Assembly (NCBI RefSeq): GCF_016808095.1
Contig: NC_068975.1
Location: 17,739,501-17,803,500, forward strand
DNA from: Vigna angularis
Lineage: Eukaryota; Streptophyta; Magnoliopsida; Fabales; Fabaceae
Length of the DNA stretch: 64,000 nucleotides
Direction: 5' to 3'
Shown here: one piece after another, positions 24,160 through 35,008 of the stretch
Position numbering within the stretch: the stretch's first letter is position 1
How the letters are laid out: each line of letters opens with the position of its first letter
Translations under genes and position numbers: made by a program
Notes under the pieces: generated by a model
Told to the model about the DNA's origin: nothing
The model's input: the letters and a program-made list of their open reading frames with translations, nothing else
The model's database searches: none

Positions 24160-24327
24160 AAATCCTTTTTTGCTAATGCTCAAAGGGGGAGAGATAATTG
24201 ATTTTGAATGACATATAACTCTGTATATATATCTAGGTGAAACTGTTCGAAACAATTTCTTATTGCACATTGTACATCATGGTTGATTTATTGATCCTAG
24301 TTGTGCATCATCACAAAAGGGGGAGAT
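24160..24327 (+). other. 3' internal end with two polypurine tracts, Sirevirus-like
   Basis: Reads 'tgctcaaagggggagaga' and, directly before the LTR, 'tcatcacaaaagggggagat'. These purine tracts flank 'ttgtacatcatggttgattt', the same order seen in reverse at 7380-7570 and 41905-42010. It shows that the LTR starting at 24328 is a 3' LTR. Confidence 0.8.
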
Positions 24328-25769
24328 TGTTGATAGGGGAAACAATGTGAATGTTGAACCCATTCCCTAATGAGTTTGTTTTTTGATGATGACAACACAT
24401 TGACAGTAACAACACATGGATGTTGTCATGACACAACAAGAAATATGTTTGCATTAATTGATACATATCTCTATATGTACATGCTTACTGTGATTAATAC
24501 ATATGTGAAGATACTGATGATTTTTCATACTACTGATCATGAAATGTTTATATGTTTGTATGCATATTGTCTTACTGTGTGGATGTGGATCACAAGCACA
24601 AAAGCATATTTGCATGAATTAATCGATTGCAATGTTATTGTAATCAATTAAGTTCATCACACAACTTATGCTTTAAACTGTGGCAAAACAACAAGTTTGA
24701 ATCGATTACATTAGTTGTTGAATCGATTAAAACTCGTGTCTTTGCGCATATCATTTTCCAAAATGCTGTGATGAATTTTGAAGGACAAAAGATTTCAAAA
24801 TGTGTTTAAGTGTTAAGCTTAATCAATTACACATTTTATGTAATCAATTAAGTATGTTATCTTTTCAAAACAAATTTCATGCTGGTCATAACTACTTTAA
24901 CAGTCATATTTTTTTATCAGCATTAATTGCAAATCGATTACATTAATTGGACATTCAATTAAGAGCTGAGTTAGTAACAATTCTGTTACATCTGGTTTTT
25001 ATGTAACCGATTACATAAGTAAAGTAATCGTTTGTTTTGCGTTAGAACTGATAAATACTATAAATTGACGCATGACTTGGAATTCAAAAATATAGATCAT
25101 ATTGTACACTTTGATATCTGACATACGTGATCTAAGAAAGTGTTACAGGTATCATACGCTTAAGAATCAAGAACATGAAGAATTTTGAAGAATCTTGAGG
25201 CATTCTTGAGAGGCATTTTCATGGACTACTTTGGTTTATCACATCAGCACTACTACAGGTGTATCGGGTTTGATAAGAAGAAGTTTCTACAATCATTGAT
25301 TTGTTGTTTCTATGGACGTGCCCTTCGAGAAGAAGAGTGAGGAGCTCTTGGACTTTGAGAGGGGATTCTCAAAGGGTTTCTACAACAAGGACAAGTGGTT
25401 CTGTGTGTGTAGGTGTATTCTATTTTTATATTTGATTGACAGTTTAAAAGGTGTTTACATTTGAGAGAGCTTTGTAAAACCTTTGTTGTAATACTCTGAT
25501 CATTATAGTGAAATACTCTCCAATCTAAGGTTGATTGGGAGAGTGACTAGATGTAGGCATTAAGGCCGAACCGGGATAAAAATCTTGAGTTTGATTTTCT
25601 CTCCTTATCTCTTTACTTTCTTTGTATGTGCATTTAATTACAACACAAGAAAGTTTAAAGATCATTCTAATTTCTCAAAAAGATTTGAAAAGTTTAAGTT
25701 TTTATAAAACGTCAATTCACCACCCCCCCCCTTATTGGTGTTGAGAAACAAACCTCATTATTTCTAACA
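24328..25769 (+). repeat. 3' LTR, Sirevirus-like copia (complete copy)
   Basis: 1442 bp from TGTTGATAGGGG to TTTCTAACA. It is the most complete plus-strand copy in the window and serves as reference for the others. U3 contains several AATCGATT boxes. R/U5 contains 'ggattctcaaagggtttct', 'gtagtgaaatactctccaat'-type sequence, 'aggccgaaccgggataaa' and the C-rich 'caattcaccaccccccccc'. The matching 5' LTR and pol are not present to the left, where an unrelated mosaic begins. Confidence 0.85.
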
Positions 25770-25877
25770 CATAAGATTACATGAATTCATGTATTTAAAT
25801 AGTTCATGCATTTAAATAGTGTTCTAGTGTGAATAATTTTCTTTGAACTTCTCTCTATGATTTTGTATAGAGTAATA
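25770..25877. other. Short spacer between two LTRs
   Basis: About 108 AT-rich bases between the Sirevirus-like 3' LTR and the Athila-like 3' LTR, with no ORF and no target duplication that pairs with any other edge here. Confidence 0.5.
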
Positions 25878-27116
25878 TGTTAACCCTCGACAAGTGTACC
25901 AAATCTTATCAAGTAATAATAAAATGGTAAGACCAAGTATTGTTTCTCAAAGGACCATGGCCTAAATAGTTATCTGATTTGTTGATTATCTTAGACTTGT
26001 AACAAAAAATATTGTGGTTGAACTATGAAAAATAAACATGAATGAAAAGTTTTGATCAATGGACTTGAAAGATGCAAAAACGGTTGATGTATAATATGAA
26101 TGATTATGTTGTTGGGGTTTCTGATTCATCCTATCCACTCTCATGTATTCAAGAATTCATCTTTCTTCAGTAATGTTAATGCCACTTTCTAAATTACCTT
26201 AAACCTGATGTCTCGGTGAAGAAAGCCTACTCCTAATCACTATTTTACAATGTCTTGTCTTCCTAGCAATTATTCATGCATTACTTTCGCATAGAAGCTT
26301 AAAGGCAACCAATCCTCCTATCCCTATGTCTAGGCAATATTACTCTTGGGAGAATTTCTTCAGTTCTAGATTTACTCATATGTGTCCATACAAATAACAT
26401 CAATGATCATGCAATTGCATGAGTTAAAATAAGCATGCATAGAGTATAGAAGAAAAACCCTAACAATTAATGAAAGAAAGCATATAGATTAAAGAACCAA
26501 TTCAATACATGAGAGTTTCAAAGGATTACATCGGTTTCCCAACAACAATGAAGGTTTAGTTCACCATAGACATGGTGAAACTAGATAAAAAACAATGAAA
26601 GAATGAAAGATAGAACCCTAGAAGTTAAAGAATAGAGCTTGAGCATCCAAAATCCTCCTCCAAGGGGTGAAGAAAGTGTGATTTTTTCTCGTTCTATCTA
26701 AAGATACTAACCCTAATTCGGCTAAAACCTTATATACCTTCCTAAAAATTATAGAAAATTGGCCCAAGGCCCAATAAAATGGCGCTCAGCGGTAATTACC
26801 ACTCAACGGTAAGTGCAGTTCTTCTATTTTGACGCTCAGCTGCAGCTCAGCGGTAAAAGTGGCGTTGAGCGGAACATGCGGCTGTTCTTTTATTCACTTT
26901 TTCATCCTTTTCTGAATACAACTCCTGGCTTTCACTTCTTTCATTCAATTCATCTTAACACCTGCAAAAACAAGGAAAACCAAGCATAAAACCTATCCAA
27001 CTCTCTTATTTCCAAAACTTAATCAAAAACATGATTCCAAGCAAATTTCTAAGTCATAAAGGTTGTCTTTAAGGTCAAAATTAAGTATAAAAATAACAGT
27101 TTTTCAACTGTTATCA
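25878..27116 (-). repeat. Athila-like 3' LTR (copy B)
   Basis: 1239 bp from TGTTAACCCTCGACAAG to CAACTGTTATCA. The right flank reads 'caactccaaacttagaactt', the complement of the AAGTTTGGAGTTG tract that precedes the 3' LTR in this family, so this is the 3' end of a minus-strand element. It is roughly 90 percent alike by eye to the LTR at 40611-41891. It carries the GCTCAGCGGTAATTACC-type near-palindromes at about 26780-26880. Confidence 0.85.
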
Positions 27117-28669
27117 CAACTCCAAACTTAGAACTTTGCTTGTCGTCAAGCAAACAAGATGTAATTCAATCTTCCACCAATCCATACAATGGTTCACCAC
27201 ATTCAAAACTCTTTTTTTTTCAAGACAAGTAATTACTCAAATCAGCTCAACACAAAGAATTAAGTCCAGTTGCACACATGCTTTAGTGTTCACATATTCA
27301 CATCATATCCAACAAATGTTATTCTCATGAATGATCAATCAACTAAGCATAGATGTAATTATGTGGTCATGGAATCATTCCTCACTAGATAAAGTTTCAC
27401 TGAAACACACAAGTGTATAAGAGGTCACTCCTTCACTCTACTATCATAATGACACATGAATTAACTTTGCCTTTCATTTAACCACAATCAAACACATTCA
27501 CAAGCAAGTATCATCACAAGGACTTTTCTATGGCTTATAATGTGGCTGAGCTAACAAGAAAATTGGTTTTTCTAGATCACAAAATCCTTGAGTTAAGTGA
27601 ATCATCTAAACACAACCATTCTTCCTTTTTCTCAACTTTCTTTTGCATTGAGCCTTTCTTTTCTTTCCTTTTTATTTTGCTTTTCATATGCTTAGCTCAA
27701 TGCTTTTCATATTCCTTTTCTAGACTTCCCAACAACCCCAAACTTCAACATTTATCAATACCACAAGATATCTTCAACTCAACTCAAGGTAAAGCTTTTC
27801 AAAAAAGGTTTTCTATCATGTTCAAAGTTAAGGGTTCAATGAATAAAACACATTGCGCTCTCTTTTATTGGGCTAAAATCATGCATTTGGCTAATAAAGG
27901 GTTACCAACAAATGGCCTTGATCATATGATACAGACAAGCAATTGATTCAATCATAGAAACCTGGGCAAAGTCATTCATGCTTTCAATGTAATAGCATTC
28001 ACTTACAAAAACGCCGAAGTTCAAAACCTCACATATAGGCTCATTCAATTATTCCACATACACATCCTGCTTAGCATCATAATCACAATCACAACATCAT
28101 GTATTTGTTCACAAAGCTTGTGAACCACCACCTGTATATCAGTATATAGTGCACAATCTCAACATCAATCAATATCCAAGCATCATCAAGCATTACTCAT
28201 CATGCATAAATCACAAGAAACCATCATAGCAGATAAAGTTTCAAACTGAGTACATAAAACCCTATTCTAATAACAGAAGCAAATAAGTTCAACAGTACAA
28301 AACAAAAGATAAAAAATCTACTCTAGAAGTGATAGCATCCATCAATAGATGTTATCTCAACTCCTCATTAACCCATGCTGTCATCTGAATCTTCCTCCTC
28401 TCCATCATCTTCAGCATCTTAAAACTCATCATCATCTTCATCATCATCCATAGCTAAAGCTCCAACTGCTCCTCTCGCCACGCCACCATATTATGAAACT
28501 CATCCATGGTCCACCTATGTACTAGGGGTGTATCATACATCCCAATAATCATCTCAGTTGTGGCCACCTGCCCTTTCTGAATGGATTGCATCCTAGCATC
28601 TATAAAAGGCATATACATGTCCCTCATATGAAATGGCTCTGCCTCATGAGGCTCTGCAGATGCCTGGCC
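27117..28669 (-). other. 3' internal region of the Athila-like element
   Basis: No intact ORF. It begins with the tract next to the LTR and continues through noncoding AT-rich DNA. A chance plus-strand frame at 27530-27946 has no recognisable domain. One mini-hairpin copy ('agcatccatcaatagatgtt') lies at 28324-28343, and low-complexity Asp/Glu-type codons on the minus strand at 28390-28460 look like the acidic tail of the ORF to the right. Confidence 0.5.
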
Positions 28670-29581
28670 CTATGATGGTCCTCTCCCTCTACGAGGACGG
28701 CGTGATGATACTGGCTGAGCTGCCTCATCACCTCCACAATACTTTCTGTAATAGGCCTCATCAATAGTTTTCCTAGGCCTTTCAAATGGTGGTGCAGAGA
28801 TGTTCACCCTAGCTGGCTCACATAGGTGTGTAATCAAAGAGGGATGCCCCAAGGGTGCTTTGTTGTTCATAGTGTTGGCACACACCTGTATCTCATTGGC
28901 TATGACCTAGCCAATGTTAATGCTCATCCCTCTAAGCACACAATACAAAAGAAGCGTCTTGTTGACAGTAATATCCGAGACATGTGAGCACGATTGGATG
29001 TTGGCATGAGAAAATGTCATCTAATACTTTGCTAGAGGAGTCATATCAGCTTTCTTGATGTTCACAACTGCACCATTCTTGTTTCTCTGAAAGTTCCCTC
29101 CAAGCACACATAGCACACTCTCCACATCACCAAAATCTGCTCCTACTTCCATATTTAAAGCAAACTGACACTACTCACAAGCCCATTCAGTATCTAAAAA
29201 TCTATTAATGGAATCAGGGTCATACCGAATGGCGTGTCCTCTAACATAGCTCAAATAATCCTCAACAGGATGATCACTCAACCTCCTTGCGTTGGTGTAG
29301 AATTCTTTCACCACTGCTATGTTAGCTGGTGCAGGATAAGTGGCTAGCCTCCCCTAGTTCCTGTTCTCCAATTGCTCCCCAAACTTTGGAGCAAAATAAG
29401 GTATCAGTCCAACCTTCCTTTCCATTAATAGCCTCCTATCTTGGACAACATTGAAGTGACGCTCATGCTTGCGGGAAAGGAACTTGTTGGAGTAAGAGTG
29501 GTCTGGTTCCTTATCCTTCCTCTTTGATCCCAAAGTCTTGATCCTCTTGCCCGATGAGGAGGTCATCCCTACATCAAACAT
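28670..29581 (-). pseudogene. Env-position ORF of an Athila-like element ('putative plant transposon protein' type)
   Basis: The minus strand starts at 29581 with 'MFDVGMTSSSGKRIKTLGSK' and runs through 'SYSNKFLSRKHERHF' and 'RRLLMERKVGLIP'. It is interrupted near 29354 by a stop and continues in pieces to a basic tail ending at 28670. The copy at 61114-61695 is better preserved and shows the middle part, 'MSYVRGKVIRYDPDSINRFL', a block typical of the plant-transposon domain found in Athila/Tat-like elements. It lies downstream of protease and upstream of the 3' LTR, the place of the env-like gene, but I see no signal peptide or membrane segment, so a true envelope role is unsupported. Confidence 0.65.
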
Positions 29582-31046
29582 AATTCACAAAACCACAAGA
29601 AACATCATTAAGCATTAGTAAACCACAAACAACACCCTAAAACCATTCCTATCATTGTTGAGGGCAAACACAACCCCTCAGCGCAACCTATGCATCAAGC
29701 CAGCAGCCAAAACAAGCTTAAAAACCACTCTGCAAGAATCGCGCTCAGGGGAAATTTCTGCTGAGCGGCGATTATGCAGATTCTTTAAAAGTGCCCAAAA
29801 CATGTTCTCATCTCCACCCACATACAATCTTCCTAGTTCCAGACCCAAATCAAGCATTTTAATCGGTTCAAACAACAATTAATTCATCTAATCATGCATA
29901 ACAATCAAAATCCCTAAGGAATCATGCTTAGACAACCATGTTCATATCAATTCATGCTTTCAAAAACCCTAGAATGTAAAATGCTTGTACTTACTTGGGT
30001 GTAGATGCTAGATGAGTGAAAAATGCTCTAAGAAAGTGAAGAGATCAATCCTCAACAGCAATGCTCTCACCAAACCCCAAACTTGAGTGGAAACTTGATG
30101 CAAAAGTGTTTGAAAGAGAGATTTTGTGAAGGGGGAAGAAGGGAAAAGTGAAGAGAACTCTTTGGAGAGTTCTTGAGAGTTTGTGGGAAGAGGGAGATAT
30201 GAAAGTGGAATCAAAGCCGCGTCCTAGGGTATAAAAATAACCTAATGGGCCTAATCTCGCTGAGCCCAATTAAAACAAAACAGTCCACCCAAATCTGTAG
30301 CAGTCGTGCTCAACGATAATTACCGTTGAGCGGCATTTGCGGCACCAACTCTCCTTCTTCCTAGCTTGCCCTAGGTGTCCTATACTAATGCCTCTCACTC
30401 ACCCCATGCATTTAGGTTCTGACATCACTCATACATTCAATCCCTAAAATGCAACTATAGCAAAATCAAAACACAGAAAGAAAAATAAAGTCAATCAACT
30501 GGGTTGCCTCCCAGGTAGCGCTTGTTTAACGTCACGAGCCTGACCCAAAATCCTCCAGCACCCTTCAATAAGTGCATATCTTTCCTACCAACACCCATCA
30601 GTAGGTGTCCGATACTCAACCATCTAGCATCCATCAGGAGATGTTATACCGTAAAATCTCAAAACAACATAAATAAATGTCCCTTTGTTTATAAAATTAC
30701 ATCACCAAAATAACAAAATTAAGGAAATTAATGTTCTCAAATCACTGGGGTGCCTCCTAGTAAGCGCTCTTTTAACATCATTAGCTTGACCCAATAAAGG
30801 TCAAGTTCCATCTTCAATGTTGGTGTTCCTCTTTCTTTCATCACATCAACTCATCAGCTGTTTCCGATCCACCTTTTTTACTCTCCTTGAATATGGAGCT
30901 TCAATCTCTATCACTCAATTCTCTTTATAGTCTTTCACAACCTACAGCTTGTTCTTGAATCTTACTGGTGTACCAAGTTTGATTTGTGCCTCCACCAAGT
31001 CATCATGAACCTTTCTTCCTTTGCCATCTTTTTCTTCTTCCCTAAC
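29582..31046 (-). other. Post-pol spacer with palindromes and duplicated boundary block
   Basis: Noncoding spacer between protease and the env-position ORF. It contains a near-perfect palindrome at 30308-30331 (GCTCAACG...CGTTGAGC, 11 of 12 pairs). The block 'cctcccaggtagcgcttg' with 'tttaacgtcacgagcctgac' is present at 30500-30544 and again as a diverged copy at 30745-30791. Mini-hairpins lie at about 30590 and 30622. Reverse transcriptase, RNase H and integrase, expected to the right of this spacer, are missing. A short integrase-tail-like reading occurs at 30800-31040. Confidence 0.55.
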
Positions 31047-31640
31047 CTATGACAAGAAATAATTTTTACATTTGAAGACCGGCTTTGCAGCTTTTGAACT
31101 AGTCAAAGGTGCATCCTTACATGCAGCTTTATGATGAGCCTCCTTCTCTTGAATCTGCTGCTCCACTTTGAAAACACTAAAGATCACCTTTTCTCCTCGG
31201 TCTTGAAGCACTATCATCCCATCATCCACATTGATGATTACCTTTGTCATTTTCATAAACGGTCTTCCAAGAATGATTGGGACCTTCTCATCCTCCTTCA
31301 TCTCCATCACCACAAAGTCTACCAGGAATTTTAGTTTGCATCACATCTTCCGCCACACCATAGGGTTTCTTTGAAGATCCATCCACCATTAGCAAAGCCA
31401 CCTTTGTTGGTTTGACTTCAAGATCACCAATCCTTTTGAGCAAAGATAAAGGCATCAAATTGATCCTTGACCCTAAATCAATTAGGTCTTTCCTTATATT
31501 ATCCTTCCCAATGACTCAAGGAATAGTAAAACTTCCTGGATCTTTCACTTTTGGAGGAAATGGCTTCTTCTGAATAACACTGCAATCTCCCTTTTCCTCT
31601 AGATATATCTTCTTTGTGGAGACTTGCTTCATGTGCTTTG
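31047..31640 (-). pseudogene. Athila-like gypsy protease remnant
   Basis: Minus-strand reading with 'DLGSRINLMPLSLLKRIGDL' at about 31440-31480. The aspartic-protease core of this family reads D-L-G-A-S-I-N-L-M-P; here A-S is S-R. It is followed by 'KVPIILGRPFMKMTKVIINV' (about 31240-31300), the flap and second half. Several stops, including one near 31510, break it. The protein would have cleaved the Gag-Pol precursor. Reverse transcriptase is absent downstream. Confidence 0.75.
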
Positions 31641-32062
31641 CATAAACTAGAATTTGTTGCATTGCTTCATTCAAAGGTATGATAATCTCCAATTGCCTGA
31701 AGATATCTTTAAAGCGCCCATATTGTCTCTCTTTTACAAAAATTTTACTCCCCTTAGGATAAGGAAGAATTTTTTCATTTTTCCCAATCTTTTTCTCTCC
31801 TCTCTTCTTTTCTTTCTTTTTCTCTCAACCTCACCTATTCTCTCTTCTTTTTCTTCTCTTCTATCTAACTCAACACTCTCTTTTTTCTCATCCACCCTCT
31901 CATTATCTGCACTTAAAATAGCTTTACACTCTTCCTTGGGGTTAACCTCACTATTAGCCCCAAAACTCTTGTCAGGCATATCTTCCAACTTCTTAGCCAT
32001 TTGACCAACCTGTATCTCCAAATTTCTAATTTCAGCTTTAGTGCTTTTATGGTTGGAGATAG
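31641..32062 (-). pseudogene. Athila-like gag C-terminal part, left of the 2.94 kb insertion
   Basis: The minus strand reads 'STKAEIRNLEIQVGQMAKKL', then 'SFGANSEVNPKEECKAILS' and a highly charged Glu/Arg/Lys tail. This is the C-terminal end of Athila-type Gag leading into protease. The other part of the same gag lies at 35009-36101. The two are separated by an insertion with a 5-bp target duplication, and the reading frame is continuous across it. Confidence 0.75.
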
Positions 32063-32224
32063 TGATATGATCATAAATGGAGCAACAATGATGAGTTTTC
32101 AAAGTGACAACAAGCATAAAAAAGTGTAGAATAGGTTTCATTGGCTTGTATTTGCCTATTTTGTTCTTTCGTTATTTCTAGTTGTAGAGAAGCTTATAAA
32201 CTCTACTTTTTTTTATAGTACAAG

Positions 32225-32236
32225 CAATGTGGGACT
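32225..32236 (-). promoter_or_regulatory. USE-like promoter element, minus strand
   Basis: The minus strand reads AGTCCCACATTG, close to the plant snRNA upstream sequence element RTCCCACATCG. A TATAAG lies 26 bases downstream on that strand (32198-32193), with an earlier TATAAAAA also possible. A more diverged copy (AGTTCCACATCTC) lies at about 32376-32389 on the same strand. Confidence 0.45.
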
Positions 32237-32440
32237 TCAGATAGCTTGGACTTAAAGAAAAAGAAGAATAAATAGGCTTTCTCCTTTTGTTGTTTGTAGT
32301 GCAAGTAAACATGCATAATTTGTAGTTTTTAGTTTCTAGACTTGCTAGGAAGCTTATAAATCCTTTAGGAATGGAAGAATTAAGAGATGTGGAACTAAGA
32401 GCACTTGAAAACGTGGCTGTCCAGACTTGGAAGCATTCCA

Positions 32441-32493
32441 AGTCCCACATCCCTTAAAACTCTCCAATTACTTCATCCTAATGGTTATATAAG
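32441..32493 (+). promoter_or_regulatory. USE-like element plus TATA box, first plus-strand copy
   Basis: AGTCCCACATCC at 32441-32452 is followed 33 bases later by TATATAAG at 32486-32493. This spacing and motif pair is that of plant RNA polymerase II snRNA promoters. It lies inside the 110-bp direct repeat of the 2.94 kb insertion. No recognisable snRNA follows, so the element probably drives the mobile element's own transcript. Confidence 0.5.
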
Positions 32494-34682
32494 AAGCCTA
32501 TGGGTCTCAAATCTGTTTGTATTTGTGTTTGCTGTTTTGGTGGCTGTTTCTTTATGCTGGACGTTGTACAACCTCAAGAAACTCTTAAAGATTATCCAAA
32601 GGCTTCAATCCCATGCGTAGCAGTGGGTAAACGTTACTGTCCAGAGGCTTCCACCACTATCTTTCACTACAAGCAACACATCTTCTTGGAAGTCTTCAAC
32701 AAGTAGGTTTATTCTTTCCATTTGTTTGTTTTTCCAGCTTATATTTCTTGTCTTGGCTGGATTGTATGTGTCTTTTCTTGATTATTAGCTTTGCTTTGAG
32801 TCATATGTTTGTTCCTCTTTAGGAGTTTTCTAGAAAATAATTTCTGAAATTGCATAGCTAAGAGTGATGGACGAATGCCCGAGGAGAGGTCGACGACGCG
32901 ACGCGGACTCCTTCGAAGCTTCCTCCAGATGTGAGCGCAGCGGAGAAAAACAAAAAAAACTCGAAGAAGAACAAGAAAAATAGAGGGTTAAATTCGATAG
33001 AAACCCTAGAAATGGAAGGAAACCCAATATTAACCGATTAATCGGTTCAAAATGAAGATTGAACGATGGAAAATGGATTGAATCGGGAAACAAGGTTTGA
33101 TCGGTGGAAATTGTGAAAAATATTGTTTCAATCGGTGAAATCGAAGGAAACCTAAGGAAGAGGTGTTTTACTCAAAAAATAGAGAGGAAGCAGAGATCTG
33201 GAGATGAGATGAATGAAGCTAGGGTTTGTAGCGAGATTACCTTAAGGTGCAAGTTGGGGTTGAAACGAGAAATGGAATCTCGCGAGGCTTCGATAGGCAG
33301 GGGACGCGAAGGAGTATGGTTTTGTGAAGAGAAATGTGTTGCGCAAATGAAGAATCCTCTCTGATGCGCGAGAGATTCAATGCAAATGAAGGAGATGGCA
33401 ATGAAAGGAAGGTGTGGCGAGGCTTTGTGCGAGAGAAAGGAAGACGAGGGCTATGGAGCGCGGATGAGCAGATTGAAATAACGGTGATGATGTGTGATGA
33501 GAGAGAAGCACGGTGGAAAGGAAGTGAAAGTGAGAGAGGTACTTGGAAGGTGGCTAGAGGGAGTCTTTGGACTCTCTAGCCTGACTTTCAAGAGAGAATT
33601 GTTTCTATTTCAGAAAACTTAATTCTCATTAATTTCAAAAGTTCTAATACAAGAGAGGAGTTGGGTATTTATAGTAACCCATGCTCCTTAAGAGCTAAGC
33701 TAGGAAAAGTAAAAATACAAAAGGAGGACTACGTCAAGGAGGATTCCATCAAAGAGTCTTTTTACATCTCCATGTTTTGTATGCTGAATTGAGTTTGATC
33801 ATCATTGGATTTAAGTGTGTGAACCTGGCTTATTTGTTCTGTATCAATAGAGGCAGTAAACAAGTCCAATTGTGCTTTTAATCAAACACACTTTTTGCTT
33901 TAAATACTCCTTGGCCGAGACTCTTTTCAAATCCGCATGCTGTAAAAAAATTCATCCAAAAACTGGTTGTTGTTTTGTTAGTCTGGCCGAGAACTTTCTC
34001 CTTGTTTGGTGTGTTTGATAGCTTCATTTAAAGCCTCTTTTATCATTAAAAAAATACATAATCTATAGGTTTGAGGTTTTCCAAATTATTTCCAGCATTA
34101 ATCAGATCTTACTCTTCATGTATGCCTAGCATGTTGGTGTGAATTTCTTCTTAGTTGTGTTAATTTTGTTTCCTGTTGTCTTCTAAATGTGCCACTGTTT
34201 TGACTCCAATTCTTTGCTGTTTTGTTTCTTCTAAATCTTTAGCTTACTACCACTTTGTTTTGTGCCAAGTTTCTTGATTTTTTAGGCTCAATTTTCACCA
34301 TTTGTCTTGTTGTTTTCATCCATTCTTTTTGGCTTCTACCGTGTATGTTGTCTTGGGTTGGTCTCTTTTTTGTGTTGAGGTTGGATTATACATTTTTCCA
34401 CTTGCTTTAGCCTTGAATTGGTGCTCTAAATTTGTGACTTGTGAGACACATTACTATTTTGAAAGAAGAGTGCATATGAGTGGAGTGATCTTGCCTTGAT
34501 TCCATACAACACTGTGAGTTTTGAGCCAATTTTTGCTGTTGTTTTGAGGGGACCATTGTTGCTGTATTAACGTTCATTTTGCTACTGTTCTAACATTTTT
34601 TTTGTGAGTTTTGCTGTTGTTTGCTTGTTTTAAAAATGTCTACAGGTTCAAGACATGGTTGTCCAGACTTGGAAGCATTCCA

Positions 34683-34735
34683 AGTCCCACATCCCTTAAA
34701 ACTCTCCAATTACTTCATCCTAAAGGTAATATAAG
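34683..34735 (+). promoter_or_regulatory. USE-like element plus TATA box, second plus-strand copy
   Basis: AGTCCCACATCC at 34683-34694 and TATAAG at 34730-34735, in the second copy of the 110-bp repeat. Downstream is a potential small hairpin, 'ggtctccttttgtagacacc', but no known RNA gene. The two promoter modules differ by only a few bases. Confidence 0.5.
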
Positions 34736-35008
34736 AAGCCTAGGGGTCTCCTTTTGTAGACACCTTTGATTGAATGAATATAAGAGTGATTTGCATTCAT
34801 TTGCTTATCTTCTTTGAGATAGAATTCTGTCTCTAAGTCATCTTTTGGGTCTTATCTTGTGAGAAGTCAGTGGCGATCCAACCTTGACACTTATCTTAGA
34901 TCATTTCAAGTGGTGTGTCCTCAAGTTCATAAGTTCTCTTCCTTATCTCTTCCATTTTAATTGTCTTTAGAACATTTCTCTCTAAGCATGTTATTCCCCA
35001 TCAGATAG

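Larger units (their letters stand above)
32063..35003. mobile_element. Unclassified 2.94 kb insertion with TG...CA ends and 5-bp duplication
   Basis: Inserted in the gag gene. GATAG flanks it on both sides (32058-32062 and 35004-35008), and the ends are TGATATGATC and TTCCCCATCA, as in LTR elements. However, no long terminal repeat is visible: the only internal direct repeat is about 110 bp (32404-32512 and 34646-34752). No ORF with a known domain is present. The middle (32860-33600) is purine-rich, with small open frames full of Glu, Arg and Lys. Around 33668 the minus strand has CTATAAATACC, like an LTR core promoter. It could be a degenerate non-autonomous LTR element or a composite of two. 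Confidence 0.65.

Noticed and set aside
25245..25260. CACTACTACA, a possible CACTA transposon terminus
   Set aside because: It lies in the middle of a Sirevirus-like LTR and has no partner end or subterminal repeats.
27530..27946. Plus-strand 138-codon frame with a hydrophobic stretch
   Set aside because: Lies antisense in the Athila internal region and has no recognisable domain; the hydrophobic part comes from T-rich DNA.
32441..32560. A true snRNA gene downstream of the USE/TATA module
   Set aside because: The bases after the TATA box do not match the starts of U1, U2, U4, U5 or U6 as I know them; the module sits in a repeated mobile element.
33104..33579. Glu/Arg/Lys-rich open frames in the 2.94 kb insertion
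   Set aside because: Purine-rich composition gives charged pseudo-proteins; no splice or domain evidence.
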